Below, in pieces: positions 22,296 through 33,528 of a stretch of 64,000 bases of DNA. A program made the position numbers and the translations under genes. The DNA is from Anomaloglossus baeobatrachus (taxonomy: Eukaryota; Chordata; Amphibia; Anura; Aromobatidae). Numbering within the stretch: the first letter of the stretch is position 1; each line of letters starts with the position of its first letter. A model generated the notes under the pieces. It was not told the origin of the DNA. It was given only the letters and a program-made list of their open reading frames with translations, and did no database searches. The DNA is taken from the NCBI RefSeq assembly GCF_048569485.1, contig NC_134354.1, positions 330,191,643 to 330,255,642 of the forward strand, written 5' to 3'.

Positions 22296-23315
22296 TGATC
22301 AGTATAGAGCGTAGGATAAGTGTAAGCTGCGCTGTACTGTGATCTTTCAGAGGCAGAACGAACAAATCAATAGCAGGTGAAGAATTGGCTTTATTTATGC
22401 CGTTCACGTGTGGTATAAGTAACTAGGTGGCTTTATTTAATGGTTTTATGCATCATCAGGTATTGAAGGCTATAATTCTTTTTATTTTTCTTCCAACATA
22501 GTCATGTAATGGCTTGTTTTTTGTGGGATGAGTTGGAGTTTTTATTGGTACCATTTTTGATCACAATAGCTTTTGATCGCTTTCTCTTCCACTGTTTGTG
22601 AAGCAGAATCAAGAAGAAACAGCAACTCAGGAAGTTGTTTTTTTTTTACACCATTCACCATCCCGTAAAATTGAAAAGAAAGTTTTATACTTCAGTTTTA
22701 TTCTTCAGGTCGGTACAATTCCAGCGATACCCATTTATATAGTTTTTTTTGTTGTTGTTTTTGCCGCTTTTACACCTTAAAAACTATTTTTTAGGAAAAA
22801 AACTGTTTTTGCTTTGCTGTATTCTAAAAGCTATAGCTTTTTTTATTTTTCTGCCGACGGAGCTGTATGGCAGTTTGTTTTTTGCGGGACAAGATGACGT
22901 TTTCAGCTATACCATTTTTATTTATATATGACTTTTTGATCGCGTTTTATTCCACTTTTTGTCAGCTGTATGATGAAAAGACAGTTTTTTTTCCTATGGT
23001 GTTCACTGAAGGAGTAACTAGTATGACAGTTTTATAACTTAGGTTGTTACAAATGCAGAAATATCAAATATGCGTACTTTTATTATTTACTAATTTTTTT
23101 ACACAAATCTAAGTATTTATTAGAATATTTTTTGTTCTTTATTTTCTGATTTTTTTTTTACTTTTTTTAACTTTTTCACTTAGTCACTTTATACGACATC
23201 ACCCCACAGTCCTCTGATTGCAGCTGCAATGTTCTGCAGTGCTCAATCACTGCAGGAAATTGCAGCAGTCAGAGATGCACTATGAAAGCCTGTGTGATCA
23301 CGCTGTAAGCATATA
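22296..23315. repeat. Frog interspersed repeat, T-rich right portion
   Basis: Contains TTTTTTGTGGGATGAGTTGG, TGCGGGACAAGATGACGTTT, TTGATCGCGTTTTATTCCAC and long T runs, typical of the right half of large TTAA-type frog repeats. It ends at the TA target of the Tc1 element at 23316. I read it as the continuation of the repeat at 18041, separated by later insertions. No coding sequence. Confidence 0.5.
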
Positions 23316-23687
23316 CAGTGCCTTGCGAAAGTATTCGTCCCCCTTGAATTTTTCAACCTTTGCCCACATTTCAGGCTTCAAACATAAAGATAAAAATTCT
23401 AACTTTATGGTGAAGAATCAACAACAAGTGGGACACAATTGTGAAGGTGAACAATATTTATTGCTTATTTTAAATTTTTGTAAAAATTAAAAAAATGAAA
23501 ATTGGGGCGTTCAATATTTTTCGGCCCCTTTACTTTCAGTGCAGCAAACTCACTCCAGAAGTTCATTGAGGATCTCTGAATGATCCATTGTTGTCCTAAA
23601 TGACTGTAATGTATGAAGTCTCCGTATACTGTAAATGTACCTGCTCTGTGATAGTCTCAGTGTTCTGTTTAAATCACAGAGAGCATC

Positions 23688-23885
23688 ATGAAGACCAAGG
23701 AACACAACAGGCAGGTCCGTGATACTGTTGTGGAGAAGTTTAATGCTGGATTTGGTTGCAAAAAGATTTCCAAAACTTTAAACATCCCAAGAAGCACTGT
23801 GCAAGCGATCATATTGAAATGGAAGGAGTATAATACCACTGCAAATCTACCAAGACCCGGCCGTCCCTCAAAAATTTCATGTTAA
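23688..23885 (+). pseudogene. Tc1 transposase, N-terminal DNA-binding part
   Basis: Starts MKTKEHNRQVRDTVVEK and reads a helix-turn-helix (FGCKKISKTLNIPRSTVQAI, residues about 24-43), then a PRPGRPSK hinge of the GRPR type that binds TIR DNA. The frame stops after residue 65 (TAA at 23883-23885). Degraded sequence with further Tc1 similarity, such as TTISRTLHKS, continues to 24077, where the nested element begins. The ATG is the family's usual start, judged by its place ahead of the first helix. Together with the part at 28265-28897 it once made an enzyme of roughly 340 residues. Inactive. Confidence 0.8.
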
Positions 23886-24738
23886 ACAAGGAGAAGACTG
23901 GTCAGAGATGCATCCAAGAGGCCCATGATCACTCTGGATGAACTGTAGAGATCTACAGCTGAGGTGGGAGAGTCTGTACATATGACAACAATTAGTCGTA
24001 CACTGCACAAATCTGTCCTTTAGGGAAGAGTGGCAAGAAGAAAGCCATTTCTCAAAGATATCCATAAAAAGTGTTGTTTAACCCCTTCACCCCCGGCCAC
24101 TAAAACACCCTAATGACCGGGCCATTTTTGCAATTCTGACCAGTGTCACTTTGACAGGTTATAACTCTGGAACGCTTCAATGGATCCTGGCGATTCTGAG
24201 ATTGTTTTTTCGTGACATATTGTACTTCATGTCAGTTGTAAATTTAGGCCGATACTTTTTGCGTTTATTTGTGAAAATTTAGGAAATTGTGCGAAAATTT
24301 TGAAAATTTCGCAATTTTCAAACTTTGAAAATTTATGCCCATAAATCTGAGAGATATGTCACACATAATAGTTACTAAATAACATTTACCACTTGTTTAC
24401 TTTACATCAGCGCAATTTTCGAAAGAATTTTTTTTTTCGTTAGGAAGTTAGAAGGGGTCAAAGTTCATCAGCAATTTCTAATTTTTCCAACAAAATTTAC
24501 AAAATAATTTTTTTAGGGACCACATCACATTTGAAGTGACTTTGAGAGGCCTAAGTGACAGAAAATACCCAAAAGTGACCCCATTCTAAAAACTGCACCC
24601 CTCACACTGCTCAAAACCACATCCAAGAAGTTTATTAACCCTTTAGGTGCTTCACAGGAACCAAAGCAATGTGGAAGGAAAAGATGAAAATTTTACTTTT
24701 TAACACAAAAATGTTACTTTAGCCATAACATTTTCATT

Positions 24739-26430
24739 TTCACAAGGGAGAAAAGAGAAAGTGCACCCTACAATTTATTGTGCATTTTCTCCTGAGTACG
24801 CTGATACCCCATATGGGGTAAAAATCAATTGTTTGGGTGCACGGCAGAGGTCGAAAGGGAAGGAGCGCCATTTGAATTTTTGAACGCAAAATTAGCTGCA
24901 CTCATTAGCGGACGCCATGTCGGGTTTGAAGACCCCCTGAGGTGCCTAAACAATAGAGCTCCCCCACAAGTGACCCCATTTTGGAAACTAGAGCCCTCAA
25001 ATAATTTTTCTAGATGTTTGGTGAGCACTTTGAACCTCTGGGGGCTTCACAGAAGTTTATAACGTTGAGCCGTGAAAAGAAAAAACATTTTTTTTACCAC
25101 AAAACTGTTGCTTCAACTAGGTAGGTTTTTTTTTCACAAGGGTATCGAGAAAAAATGCAACATAAAATGTATTGTCCATTTTCTCCTGAGTACGCAGATA
25201 CCTCATATGTGGTGGAAATCAAATGTTTGGGCACACGGCAGAGCTCGAAAGGGAAAAAGCGCCATTTGAATTTTTGAGCGCAAAATTAGCTGCACTCATT
25301 AGCGGACGCCATGTCAGGTTTGAAGACCCCCTGAGGTGCCTAAACAATGGTGCTCCCCCACAAGTGACCCCATTTTGGAAACTAGAGCCCTCAAATAATT
25401 TTTTGAGATGTTTGGTGAGCACTTTGAACACCTGGGGGCTTCACAGAAGTTTATAAAGTTGAGCTGTGAAAAGAATTTTTTTTTTTTACCACAAAACTGT
25501 TGCTTCAACTAAGTAGCTTTTTTTTCCACAAGGGTATCAGGAAAAAATACACCATGAAATTTATAGTGCATTTTTTCCTGAGTACGACGATACCTCATAT
25601 GTGGTGGAAAGTAATTGTTTGGGCGCATGGCGGGGCTCAGAAGAGAAGGAGCACCATTTGACAGCAAAATTTGTTTGAATCATTAGCGGATACCATGTCA
25701 CGTTTGGAGACCCCCTGAGGTGCCTAAACAGTGGAGCTCCCCCACAAGTGACCCCATTTTGGAAACTAGACCCCTCAAGGAGTTTATCTAGATGTTTAGT
25801 GAGCCCCAAGGGGCTCCACAGAAGTTGATAATGTTGAGCCATGAATACAATTTTCTTTTGTACAGAACTGGTACTTGAACCAGGTAGCTTTTTTTTTCAC
25901 AAGGGTATCAGGAAAAAATGCACCATAAAACGTATTGTGCAATTTCTCCTGAGTACGCAGATACCTCACATGTGGTGGAAAGTAATTGTTGGGCGCATGG
26001 CGTGGCTCAGAAGAGAAGGGCACCATTTAACAGCAAAATTGGTTGGAATCATTAGCGGACGCCATGTCACGTTTTTAGACCCCCCCCTATGGTGCCTAAA
26101 CAGTGGAGCTCCCCCACAAATTACCCCATTTTGGAACTAGACCCCTCAAGGAATTTATCTAGATGTTTAGTGAGCCCCTTGTACCCCCAGGGGCTCCACT
26201 GAAAGTTGATAACATTGAACCGTGAAAATTATTTATTTTTTTTTTATTTTTTTTTAAATTTTTGCAGCAACAAGGTAGATTTTTTTTTTCTTTTTACAAT
26301 GGTATCAGGAAAAAATGCACCATAAAACGTATTGTGCAATTTTTCCTGAGTACGTAGATAACTCATATATGGTGGAAATCAATTGTTTGGGTGCATGGTG
26401 GGGCTCAGAAGACAAGGAACGCCATTTGAC
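24739..26430. repeat. Tandem array of about 370-400-bp units
   Basis: Unit starts (CACAAGGGTATC words) fall at about 24739, 25132, 25526, 25896 and 26297, giving periods of 393, 394, 370 and 401 bp; the fifth copy is partial. Each unit includes TCTCCTGAGTACGC, CATATGTGGTGGAAATCAA, CATTAGCGGACGCCATGTC and CAAGTGACCCCATTTTGGAA. Most units keep a similar open frame of 70-99 codons, reading for example ISGRHVGFEDPLRCLN and PPQVTPFWKLEPS. I know no protein with this sequence and regard the frames as a likely by-product of repeat identity. Confidence 0.85.
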
Positions 26431-26439
26431 TTTTCAAAC

Positions 26440-27040
26440 GCACAGACGCAGTGCACTGATCGGCCGCTGCAGGAGGCACGGTTGGATGAGATACAAAAAG
26501 CGCTGGGGATACGGAAAAAAAAAAGTCACGCCAAAAATTGAGCAGGGATGCTGATCCGCGCTCAGCGGGACGCACGGACAGATGCGATACTTTTTTTTCC
26601 GTATCCCCGACGCTTTTTGTATCGCATCGGTCCGTGCGTCCCGCCGAGCGCTGATCAGGGATGCAAATAACGGATCAGCATCCCTGCTCAATTTTTGGCG
26701 TGACTTTTTTTTCCGTATCCCCGACGCTTTTTGTATCGCATCAGTCCGTGCGTCCCGCCGAGCGCTGATCAGGGATGCACATAACGGATCGGCATCCCTG
26801 CTCAATTTTTGGAGTGACTTTTTTTTCCGTATCCCCGATGCTTTTTGTCACACCAAAAATTGAGCAGGGATGCCGATCCGTTATGTGCATCCATGATCAG
26901 CGCTCGGCGGGACGCACGGACTGATGCGATACAAAAAGCGTCGGGGATACGGGAAAAAAAAAGTCCCGCTGAAAACTGACCACGGATGCAGATACGTTAT
27001 CTGCATCCCTGATCAGCGCTCGGCGGGACGCACGGACGCA
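26440..27040. repeat. Mixed-orientation array of about 117-bp units
   Basis: Blocks of TTCCGTATCCCCGACGCTTT, then GTCCGTGCGTCCCGCCGAGC, then CAGGGATGC...AACGGATC and CATCCCTGCTCAATTTTTGG occur in plus orientation from about 26585 to 26845. They occur in minus orientation at 26495-26585 and 26850-27040. The result is a set of nested inverted and direct repeats able to form long hairpins. Confidence 0.8.
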
Positions 27041-27359
27041 TGAGGTGTAAAAATTGACAGGAGATAGAGGAAAAAAAAAAAAAAGTTATACTCACAGTAC
27101 CCAGAGGATTAGCAGGAGGAACAGCTTTACAGGAGCAGCAGGCAGGTAGTTGGACAGCTCAGCAGAAGATCCAGGAAGAAGGACCCTGCGATGGAGGCAG
27201 ATGTGATCGGGCCAGTGAAGACCTCGGAGGACCGGTGAAGACAGGTAAGAGGACGTCTGGGGGACAGCAGAGGGGGAGGGGGAGAGCAGAGGGGGAGAGC
27301 AGAGGAGGAGGGAGATACCGGAGGAGCTGTAGAATAGAGATTACGGGGGAGGCCGGCAG

Positions 27360-27597
27360 ATCGGGATGTCGGGGGGGCAGATCGGGATGTCGGGGGGCAG
27401 ATCGGGATGTCGGGGGGCAGATCGGGATGTCGGGGGGGAGATCGGGATGTCGGGGGGCAGATCGGGATGTCGTGGGGCAGATCGGGTTGTCGGGGGGCAG
27501 ATCGGGTTGTCGGGGGGCAGATCGGGATATCGGGGGGGCAGATTGGGATGTCGGGGGGGGGGGCAGATCGGGATGTCGGGGGGCAGATCACAGGGGG
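27360..27597. repeat. G-rich 20-21-bp minisatellite
   Basis: About eleven copies of GGGCAGATCGGGATGTCGGG with small variations (GATTGGG, GGGTTGTC). Nearly every copy holds several runs of three or more G on the plus strand. All frames are open across it on both strands, which explains several long low-complexity reading frames. Confidence 0.9.
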
Positions 27598-28259
27598 GCA
27601 TGGGCAGGGGCCATTACGGGAGCGCGCAGGAGCAATCACAGGAGCGCGCAGGGGCTGCAAGGTGAGTACAATACTCACCGCTCCTGCTCCTGCTCCACAT
27701 GACAGCAGCGGCAGCAGCAGCGGTGGCGTGGTACCACTAGTACCAGCCAGTGCTGCACGCTGCAGACATGTTGGGGGAGGGCCCCCAGACCAGCACGGGC
27801 CTGGGGAGGGCGGCCACCAGCAAATCAAACCGCCCCACTGCACACTGATTGGAGCGATTGCGCGTCATAGCACGATCGCTCCAATCAGTGCTGCAGGGGC
27901 TGGGGGCAGCATGTTTGAGATCCACCTATGATCTGTTGTACCTGCTACGGCATCTCATAGCCGGATCTCACAGTATCGCACTATTTCCGGCATTATTTTT
28001 ACCAAAATCAGTGCGAAAGATGTGGTTGGCGGTTCAGATTTGAACAGCCATCACATCGATCGTCGATGGGGGGTGGCGATGCCACCCCCCCTGGGGTGAA
28101 GCAAAGGTCCCCTGCTGTAAGAAACAGCAGGGGACATCAATTGAAAGCTGTTGCTATGGCCACGGCAATCAAATGAAGTTTAGGCAGTAAAATTACGTCC
28201 CTGGTCGTTAAGTCACGTTAAAATAGGACGTAATTTTACTGCCCGCGGTCGTGAAGGGG
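27598..28259. repeat. Right arm of the nested TTAA-type element
   Basis: GC-rich sequence with CTCACCGCTCCTGCTCCTGC, CAGCAGCGGCAGCAGCAGC, the inverted pair GATTGGAGCGAT and ATCGCTCCAATC, and terminal hairpins ACGTAATTTTACTGCC and GGCAGTAAAATTACGT. Common frog repeat style, with no coding sequence. Confidence 0.5.
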
Positions 28260-28264
28260 TAATA

Positions 28265-28897
28265 CTTTGCCACAAGCCACCTGGGAGATACACCAAACAT
28301 GTGGAAAAAGGTGCTCTGGTCAGATGAAACCAAAATCAAACTTTTTGGGCACAATGCCAAACGATATGTTTGGCATAAAAGCAACACAGCTCATCACCCT
28401 GGACACACCATCCCCACTCTCAAACATGGTAGTGGCAGCATCATGATTTGGGCCTGCTCTGCTTCAGCAGGGACAGGGAAGATGGTTAAAATCGAAAAAT
28501 TGATGGGATAATGGATGGAGCCAAATACAGGACCTTTCTTGAAGAAAAACTGTTGGAGTCTGCAAAAGACCTGAGACTAGGATGGAGATTTGTCTTTCAA
28601 CAAGACAATGATCCAAAACATAAAGCAAAATCTACAATGGAATGGTTTACAAATAAACATATCCAGGTGTTAGAATGGCAAAATCAAAGTTCAGACCTGA
28701 ATCCAATTGAGAATCTCTAGAAAGAGCTGAAAACTGCTGTTCAGAAACGCTCTCCATCCAACCTCACTGAGCTCGAGCAAATAGCAAAGGAAGAATGGGC
28801 AAGAATTTCAGTCTCTCAATGTGCAAAACTGATAGAGACATACCCCAAGCGACTTGCAGCTGTAATGGCAGCAAAAGGTGGCGCTACAAAGTATTAA
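28265..28897 (+). pseudogene. Tc1 transposase, catalytic part
   Basis: Reads [16 protein letters not shown] (first catalytic Asp), [45 protein letters not shown] (second Asp present) and SDLNPIENL (catalytic Glu), ending GGATKY at 28895-28897. All three DDE residues survive. The frame is broken by a shift near 28505 (one frame ends at 28511, the next runs to 28720) and by a TAG at 28718-28720 where the family has Trp in NLWKEL. It is the second half of the gene starting at 23688, displaced by the nested element. Confidence 0.85.
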
Positions 28898-29104
28898 AGG
28901 GGCCGAATAATATTGCACGCCGAAATTTTCAGGTTTTTTATTTTTTGCAAAAATTTTAAATAAGCAATAAATATCGTTCACCTTCACTTGTTGTTGATTC
29001 TTCACCATAAAATTTAAATTTTTTATCTTTATGTTTGAAGTCTGAAATGTGGGAAAAGGTTGAAAAATTCAAGGGGGCCGAATACTTTCGCAAGACACTG
29101 TATA

Positions 29105-30000
29105 CAGCTCTGGCAAGAATTAAGAGACCACTGTAAAATTGTCAGTTTTTCAGATTTTTCTCTTTATAGGTATATTTTTGAGTAAAATGTATATTGTTTT
29201 TTATTCTATAAACTACTGACAACATGTCTCTGAATTTCCAGCATTATATTTTGAATTTATTTTCTGAAAATGAGAAATGCTCAAAATAATAAAAAAAATG
29301 CATTGCTTTCAGACACCTCAAATAATACAAAAAAAAATAAAAAATAAGTTTATAATCCTTTAGAAACAACAATACTAATAATGTTTTAACTCAGGAAGAG
29401 TTCAGAAATCAATATTTTGTGGAATAACCATGATTTTTAATCACCGCTTTCATGCGTCTTGGCATGCTTTCCACCAGTCTTTCACACTGATTTTGTATGA
29501 CCTTATGCCACTCCTGGCCAAAACATTTAAGCAGTTCTTCTTTGTTTGATGGCTTGTGCCTATCCATCTTCCTCTTGATTACATTCCAGAGGGTTTCAAT
29601 GGGGTTCATGTCTGGAGATTGGGCTGGCCATGACAAGGTTTTGATGTGGTGGTCCTTCATCCACACATTTATTGACCTAGCTGTATGGCATGGTGCATTG
29701 TACTGCTGGAAAAACCAGTCCTCAGAGTTGGGGAACATTGCCTGAGCAGAAGGAAGCAACTGTTTTTCCAGAATAACCTTGTATGCGGCTTGATTCATAC
29801 GACCATCGAAAAGTTTAATCTGCCCAATTCCAGCCTTGCAGAAGCATCCCCAGATCATCACCAATCCTCCACCTAATTTCATGGTGGGTGCAAGACACTG
29901 TGACTTGTACGCCTCTCCACATCTCTGTCTCACCATTAGATGACCAGGTGTTGGGCAAAGGGGAAAATTAGACTCATCAGAGATTACTTTACACTAGAAA
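29105..30000 (-). pseudogene. Second Tc1-like element, transposase C-terminal two-thirds
   Basis: CAGCTCTGGCAAGAATTAAG at 29105, preceded by TA, is the terminus. A minus-strand frame at 29409-29936 reads KLGGGLVMIWGCFCKAG, FQQYNAPCHTARS, SWPAQSPDMNPIETLW and PRRMKAVIKNHGYSTKY, the catalytic core and C-terminus of a Tc1 enzyme. The second catalytic Asp of the family motif QQDNAPCH reads Tyr here. The N-terminal DNA-binding region and the other TIR are missing, so the copy is truncated past 30000. It abuts the previous Tc1 element with only TATA between. Confidence 0.85.
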
Positions 30001-30168
30001 TTGGGCAGGAATTGGGCAGATTAAATGTTTATGCTAAGCAGCCTCTTTCTTATTATGAAGGTTTCTGGAAGGAGTGTTAATGTAACTTATCTCCCAGCTC
30101 CAGTAGTGGGCTCTGCTTCCTCCTTCCCTAGCAGACATCTCTCCTTGCACTGTTGTGGATTTAGCTAC

Positions 30169-31328
30169 TGTGACGCCCTGGCCTATCAGGTCGTCACAAG
30201 GGTGCCGTGCAATCTGCCCTTCTGCATGGTACCCGCTCCTCCTTGGTTACGGGTCCTGTCAGTTTGGTGTTGCTACCAACAGGTGTACATAAATCCTGAG
30301 GAACACTCTGCACCACACCCACCAACCACCCATTGGGCAGCCTGAGGGGAATAGGGCCACTCAGATGGGGGGATGGAAAAGGGAGGGCAGAGATGTCAGT
30401 AGATGAGTTGAGTAGAGTTGAGCAGTGAGACAGCGGTGACAGTGCAGGTCACGCTGTGGAGATGGGCTCCTGTACCCTTCCCAGGTGCCAGACGTTGGCC
30501 TGGCCAGAAGGAGCTGGAATCCCGGTCGCAGGGGGTAGTGACAGGGGGTACGGTGCTGCTACAGGAGCAGGCCGGGTGCCTTGTGCTACAACCGGGCAGG
30601 GGCCAGGACACAATGGGGTACGCGGACCCAAGGCTGGGAAGTAGCTTCACGCAGCCCAGTAATTTACCCGACGGGAACAGAGTCTTCAGGAACCGTTCCC
30701 CACCCGCTCCAGAATCGGGGTACTAGCGCAACGAGGGGGATAGGACTTCCCAAATCGTCCAGAAAATCCCAAGCGTGAACCCTGAGAGCAGGCTCACCTT
30801 GCTAGCTACGCAGGTGAGCGGGACCCGAGTAGTCTTAGGTGAAAGGGATCCACCAAGTTACACACAGTGCCAAGGGACAAGGCTTCAGACCAACCAGCAA
30901 CACCAAAGGGGCACGGACCCAGCATACTCGAACAAGAGAAGCAGAGCATTTCAAGAGTTTGGTTTACCTGGTGTCAGCGTCAGTGACTTTGGACTGTGTG
31001 ACTACCCGATATCCCTTCACCCCGACGGGTTCCCCACTCCATCCTACAACCGGGCCCCGGGACACCAAACCCCCTACCCACGGAGGTGTTAAAACATCCT
31101 GCTGCTTCAACATCGTCACCGGGCTCCCCAAACAGCAGCGGTGGTCTCTCCCATTACCACGCACTGTGGGTGGCGTCATGAACATTATCCCATTCACCAC
31201 GCCAAAACACATCTCCCCCCTTTTTATTTCCTAGGTGGCCGCACGACCCCACCTCGGATCAGGAGACCCCTCGAGCCACTGTGGATCCAGGTCCGAGCAG
31301 CCCGTCGGTTGTTGCGGGGGGTGGCACA
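30169..31328 (+). mobile_element. Solo LTR (copy H)
   Basis: Begins TGTGACGCCCTGGCC with a small hairpin (GTGACGCCCTGG, GTCGTCAC) and ends GGGGGTGGCACA. Flanked by CTAC at 30165-30168 and 31329-31332. The clan block appears inverted (GGGTGGCGTCATGAAC near 31170), so transcription is inferred as plus. Length 1160 bp. Coding frames within it are chance. Confidence 0.8.
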
Positions 31329-31780
31329 CTACCATGATAACCCAGTGTAAAAAATCATATGCTAAATAATTGCAAGTCAAATTTATGTATGAGATAGTCA
31401 AAATGATTGTCTATAAAATTATGATAGGCTCATGTTCAAAGCTGCAGTAGATGGTGACATATGAAGCCTGAAAGTCAAACTTTCAAGCATTGTTAGGCTA
31501 TGTTCACTAAGAGCTTTTTGGTGTGTTTTTTTCCTGACCAAAACCTGATCCTGTGGCAGGAAATCTCCTTTGAGTCATCTGCGTTTTTGGTGCGGATTTG
31601 GTGCGTTTTTGCTGCATTTTTTAGTAACGTTATGCGGCGGATTTGCTGCGTTTTTTTCTACAAAATGGGTTGCAGCAATGAAAAAAACGCTGCACAGAAT
31701 TGACATGCTTATTCTTTGAAATGTGCAGCAAAAACGCAGGTATCTGACAAAACAGTCAGGAAAAAATCTGCAGGTGTTTG

Positions 31781-32699
31781 TGTGTCGCCCGGGGACCAGG
31801 GGGGTACTCAGATCCGGGCCACGAGATTACTTCTGTGGGTATCATGGTGGTGTGACCCAGTCTGTGATCCCAGGCTCCACAGTAAAAGGGAATTTGGTAA
31901 GGGAGATTGTCCGTGACGCCACCCACGGTTGTGGTGAGGTCGTGACACCACCGCTGCTCTGGACGGGGATCTCGGGAGTGATGGTATGGAGCAGCTAGAT
32001 GTTAGTTCTCCCCTCCGTGGGTAGGGGGTTGGTTGTCCCGGGGCCCGGTGAGGTAGGTGGATGGGTAGCAGCTGGGTAACGGGGCCTGGTGAGGTGCAGG
32101 GTCGCAGGGGCAGCGCTGTGCCGCACGGCACGGGGTACTCACTCAGCCAGTAATCACGACACAGTCCTTGTTAAAACATTCGGCTGGATGGACGGGTGCC
32201 CTCAGACGGCTGCGGTTGTTGTTTCTCCCCTGATCCAGTTTGGTGGTGTAAGTCCTTTCTTCCACCTCCGTGCACGCTCCTCCTGCGCTCCGGCTTCCAG
32301 CTGGCTCCGCGGTTCGGTACCGGTGGGCCACCGCCCAGCCCCGGCTACCTACGGTTCCACCAGCTGTCTCCCCGGCTCCCTGCAGACGGCCACTACCGTC
32401 TGCCTGACTCTCTGCTGCACGAGGGCCCTAGGCTCCAATCCTAGGCCCCAGTCTGCGTCTGCCTCTCTGCAGACCTCCTCTCTCTTCCTCTCCTAGGACT
32501 TGACTCGGCTTGTTTCCTGCCTCAGGCCAGCTAACTCCTGGGTGGGCGTCTCCATCTTCTGACTCCGCCCACCTGGTGTGTCAGTCTGAGCCCGAGGAAA
32601 GGAATCAAGTTTCACTGGGGATGTCTGCTGTGAAACTGCTGGGGGTGGGGGTGTGTGTGTGTTATTACCTGTGGCCCCTGGCTTGTCCAGGGCGCCACA
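31781..32699 (-). repeat. 3' LTR of the compact element
   Basis: 919 bp, TG...CA ends, 3' by element orientation. It contains the clan block GTGACGCCACCCACGG and a pyrimidine-rich region with TCTCTTCCTCTCCTAGG. Nearly identical to the partner LTR. Confidence 0.85.
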
Positions 32700-32711
32700 T
32701 TCCCCCTTAGC
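32700..32711 (-). other. Polypurine tract
   Basis: Read on the minus strand, GCTAAGGGGGAA abuts the TGTGGCGCC start of the 3' LTR, the expected place and composition for the plus-strand primer of reverse transcription. Confidence 0.8.
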
Positions 32712-33528
32712 AAAATGCAGACCGTCCTCGGGCTGCCCGTCCATCACCGGTTTTATTTTTATTTTTAAACTGCAAAAGATTAAAACATTAAACACAAGCA
32801 TTTTCAATCTTCCCACAATGGGATGCACATTACTTTAACGTTGCAACAGTAATCAAACACTTTTAATAATAACAGTGGAACGGGTCCTTCAGTCACCCAC
32901 CCAAACAACCTGGCCCTGATGCTGCCACTAAGAAATGGGCAGCACCCCTTGACCCCAGTCCAGAACCAGGCTGCCCAGATAATTAACGGGATGGGTGCTT
33001 CGCTGCCGTTGCGGCTGGGCGGACTGCCGGAGCCGTCGTCATCTCCGTTGTGGCCGGGCGGACTGCCGGGGTCGTCGGCGGTGCGGCTGGGATGGAAGCC
33101 GGGACCGGTGGCAGGGCGGTGACGATGGTAAGGCCTGGGCCCTCCCTCACAGACGCTGCGAGCTCCGCTACTGGTGACAGGGGTAACGGGTCAGTCGGGG
33201 CGTTGGCCGTGGGCACTGAGGTTTCAGCGGTGCCGGACGGACGGGACATCTCGTGCAGCGGTGTTCCAGGAACCAAACACTGGCAGAGTCCTGGCGTCCC
33301 TGCTTCCACAGCCGTGGTTCACATGCGGCCGGACGCCATCCCGTCCCCCTTAGCCTCTTTTTAGCACTTCCTTCATCAGGGGGCGGGGCTCCACTTTCGC
33401 GCCTTTCCTGCTCGGGGAAGACGCTCGAGCAGGAAATTTTTCGTGCCCAAGATGGCGGCTTTGCAAAACTTTCGGCCGGACACCTCCGGCGGTAACAAGG
33501 CGCACCTCTACCAAACGGCAGAGCGGTC
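32712..33528 (-). other. Internal region of the compact LTR element
   Basis: GC-rich near the 5' end, AT-rich near the polypurine tract. A minus-strand frame (32983-33309, 108 codons) is rich in Pro, Ala and Thr, with PATTEMTTAPAVRPAAT, and could be a remnant of an N-terminal structural region or mere GC bias. No enzyme motif is present. Fossil. Confidence 0.5.

Larger units (their letters stand above)
24082..28259. mobile_element. TTAA-type element nested in the Tc1 transposon, full of satellite arrays
   Basis: The left end TTAA|CCCCTTCAC at 24078-24090 and the right end GTGAAGGGG|TAAT at 28251-28263 are inverted, and the Tc1 transposase sequence resumes directly after ([13 protein letters not shown]), which fixes both borders. 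The duplication is TTAA on the left and a changed TAAT on the right. The 4178-bp body holds a left block with ATTTTTGCAATTCTGACCAG, a five-copy tandem array, a mixed-orientation array, a G-rich minisatellite and a right arm with hairpins such as CCCCTGCTGT and ACAGCAGGGG. Kolobok- or piggyBac-like by target. No transposase domain recognised. Confidence 0.75.
23316..29100 (+). mobile_element. Tc1-like transposon, complete ends, split by a 4.2-kb insertion
   Basis: The left TIR CAGTGCCTTGCGAAAGTATT and the right TIR AATACTTTCGCAAGACACTG are inverted and each is next to a TA (23314-23315 and 29101-29102), the Tc1 target. The inversion continues for over 150 bp, with CTTGAATTTTTCAACCTTT and TTCACCATAAA blocks on both sides. 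Net of the nested element at 24082-28259 the length is about 1.6 kb, normal for Tc1. The transposase gene is carried in two pieces (see below). Confidence 0.9.

Noticed and set aside
27127-27931. Long Pro/Gly-rich reading frames on both strands
   Set aside because: They follow the 20-21-bp G-rich minisatellite, where every frame stays open; no start context or domain.
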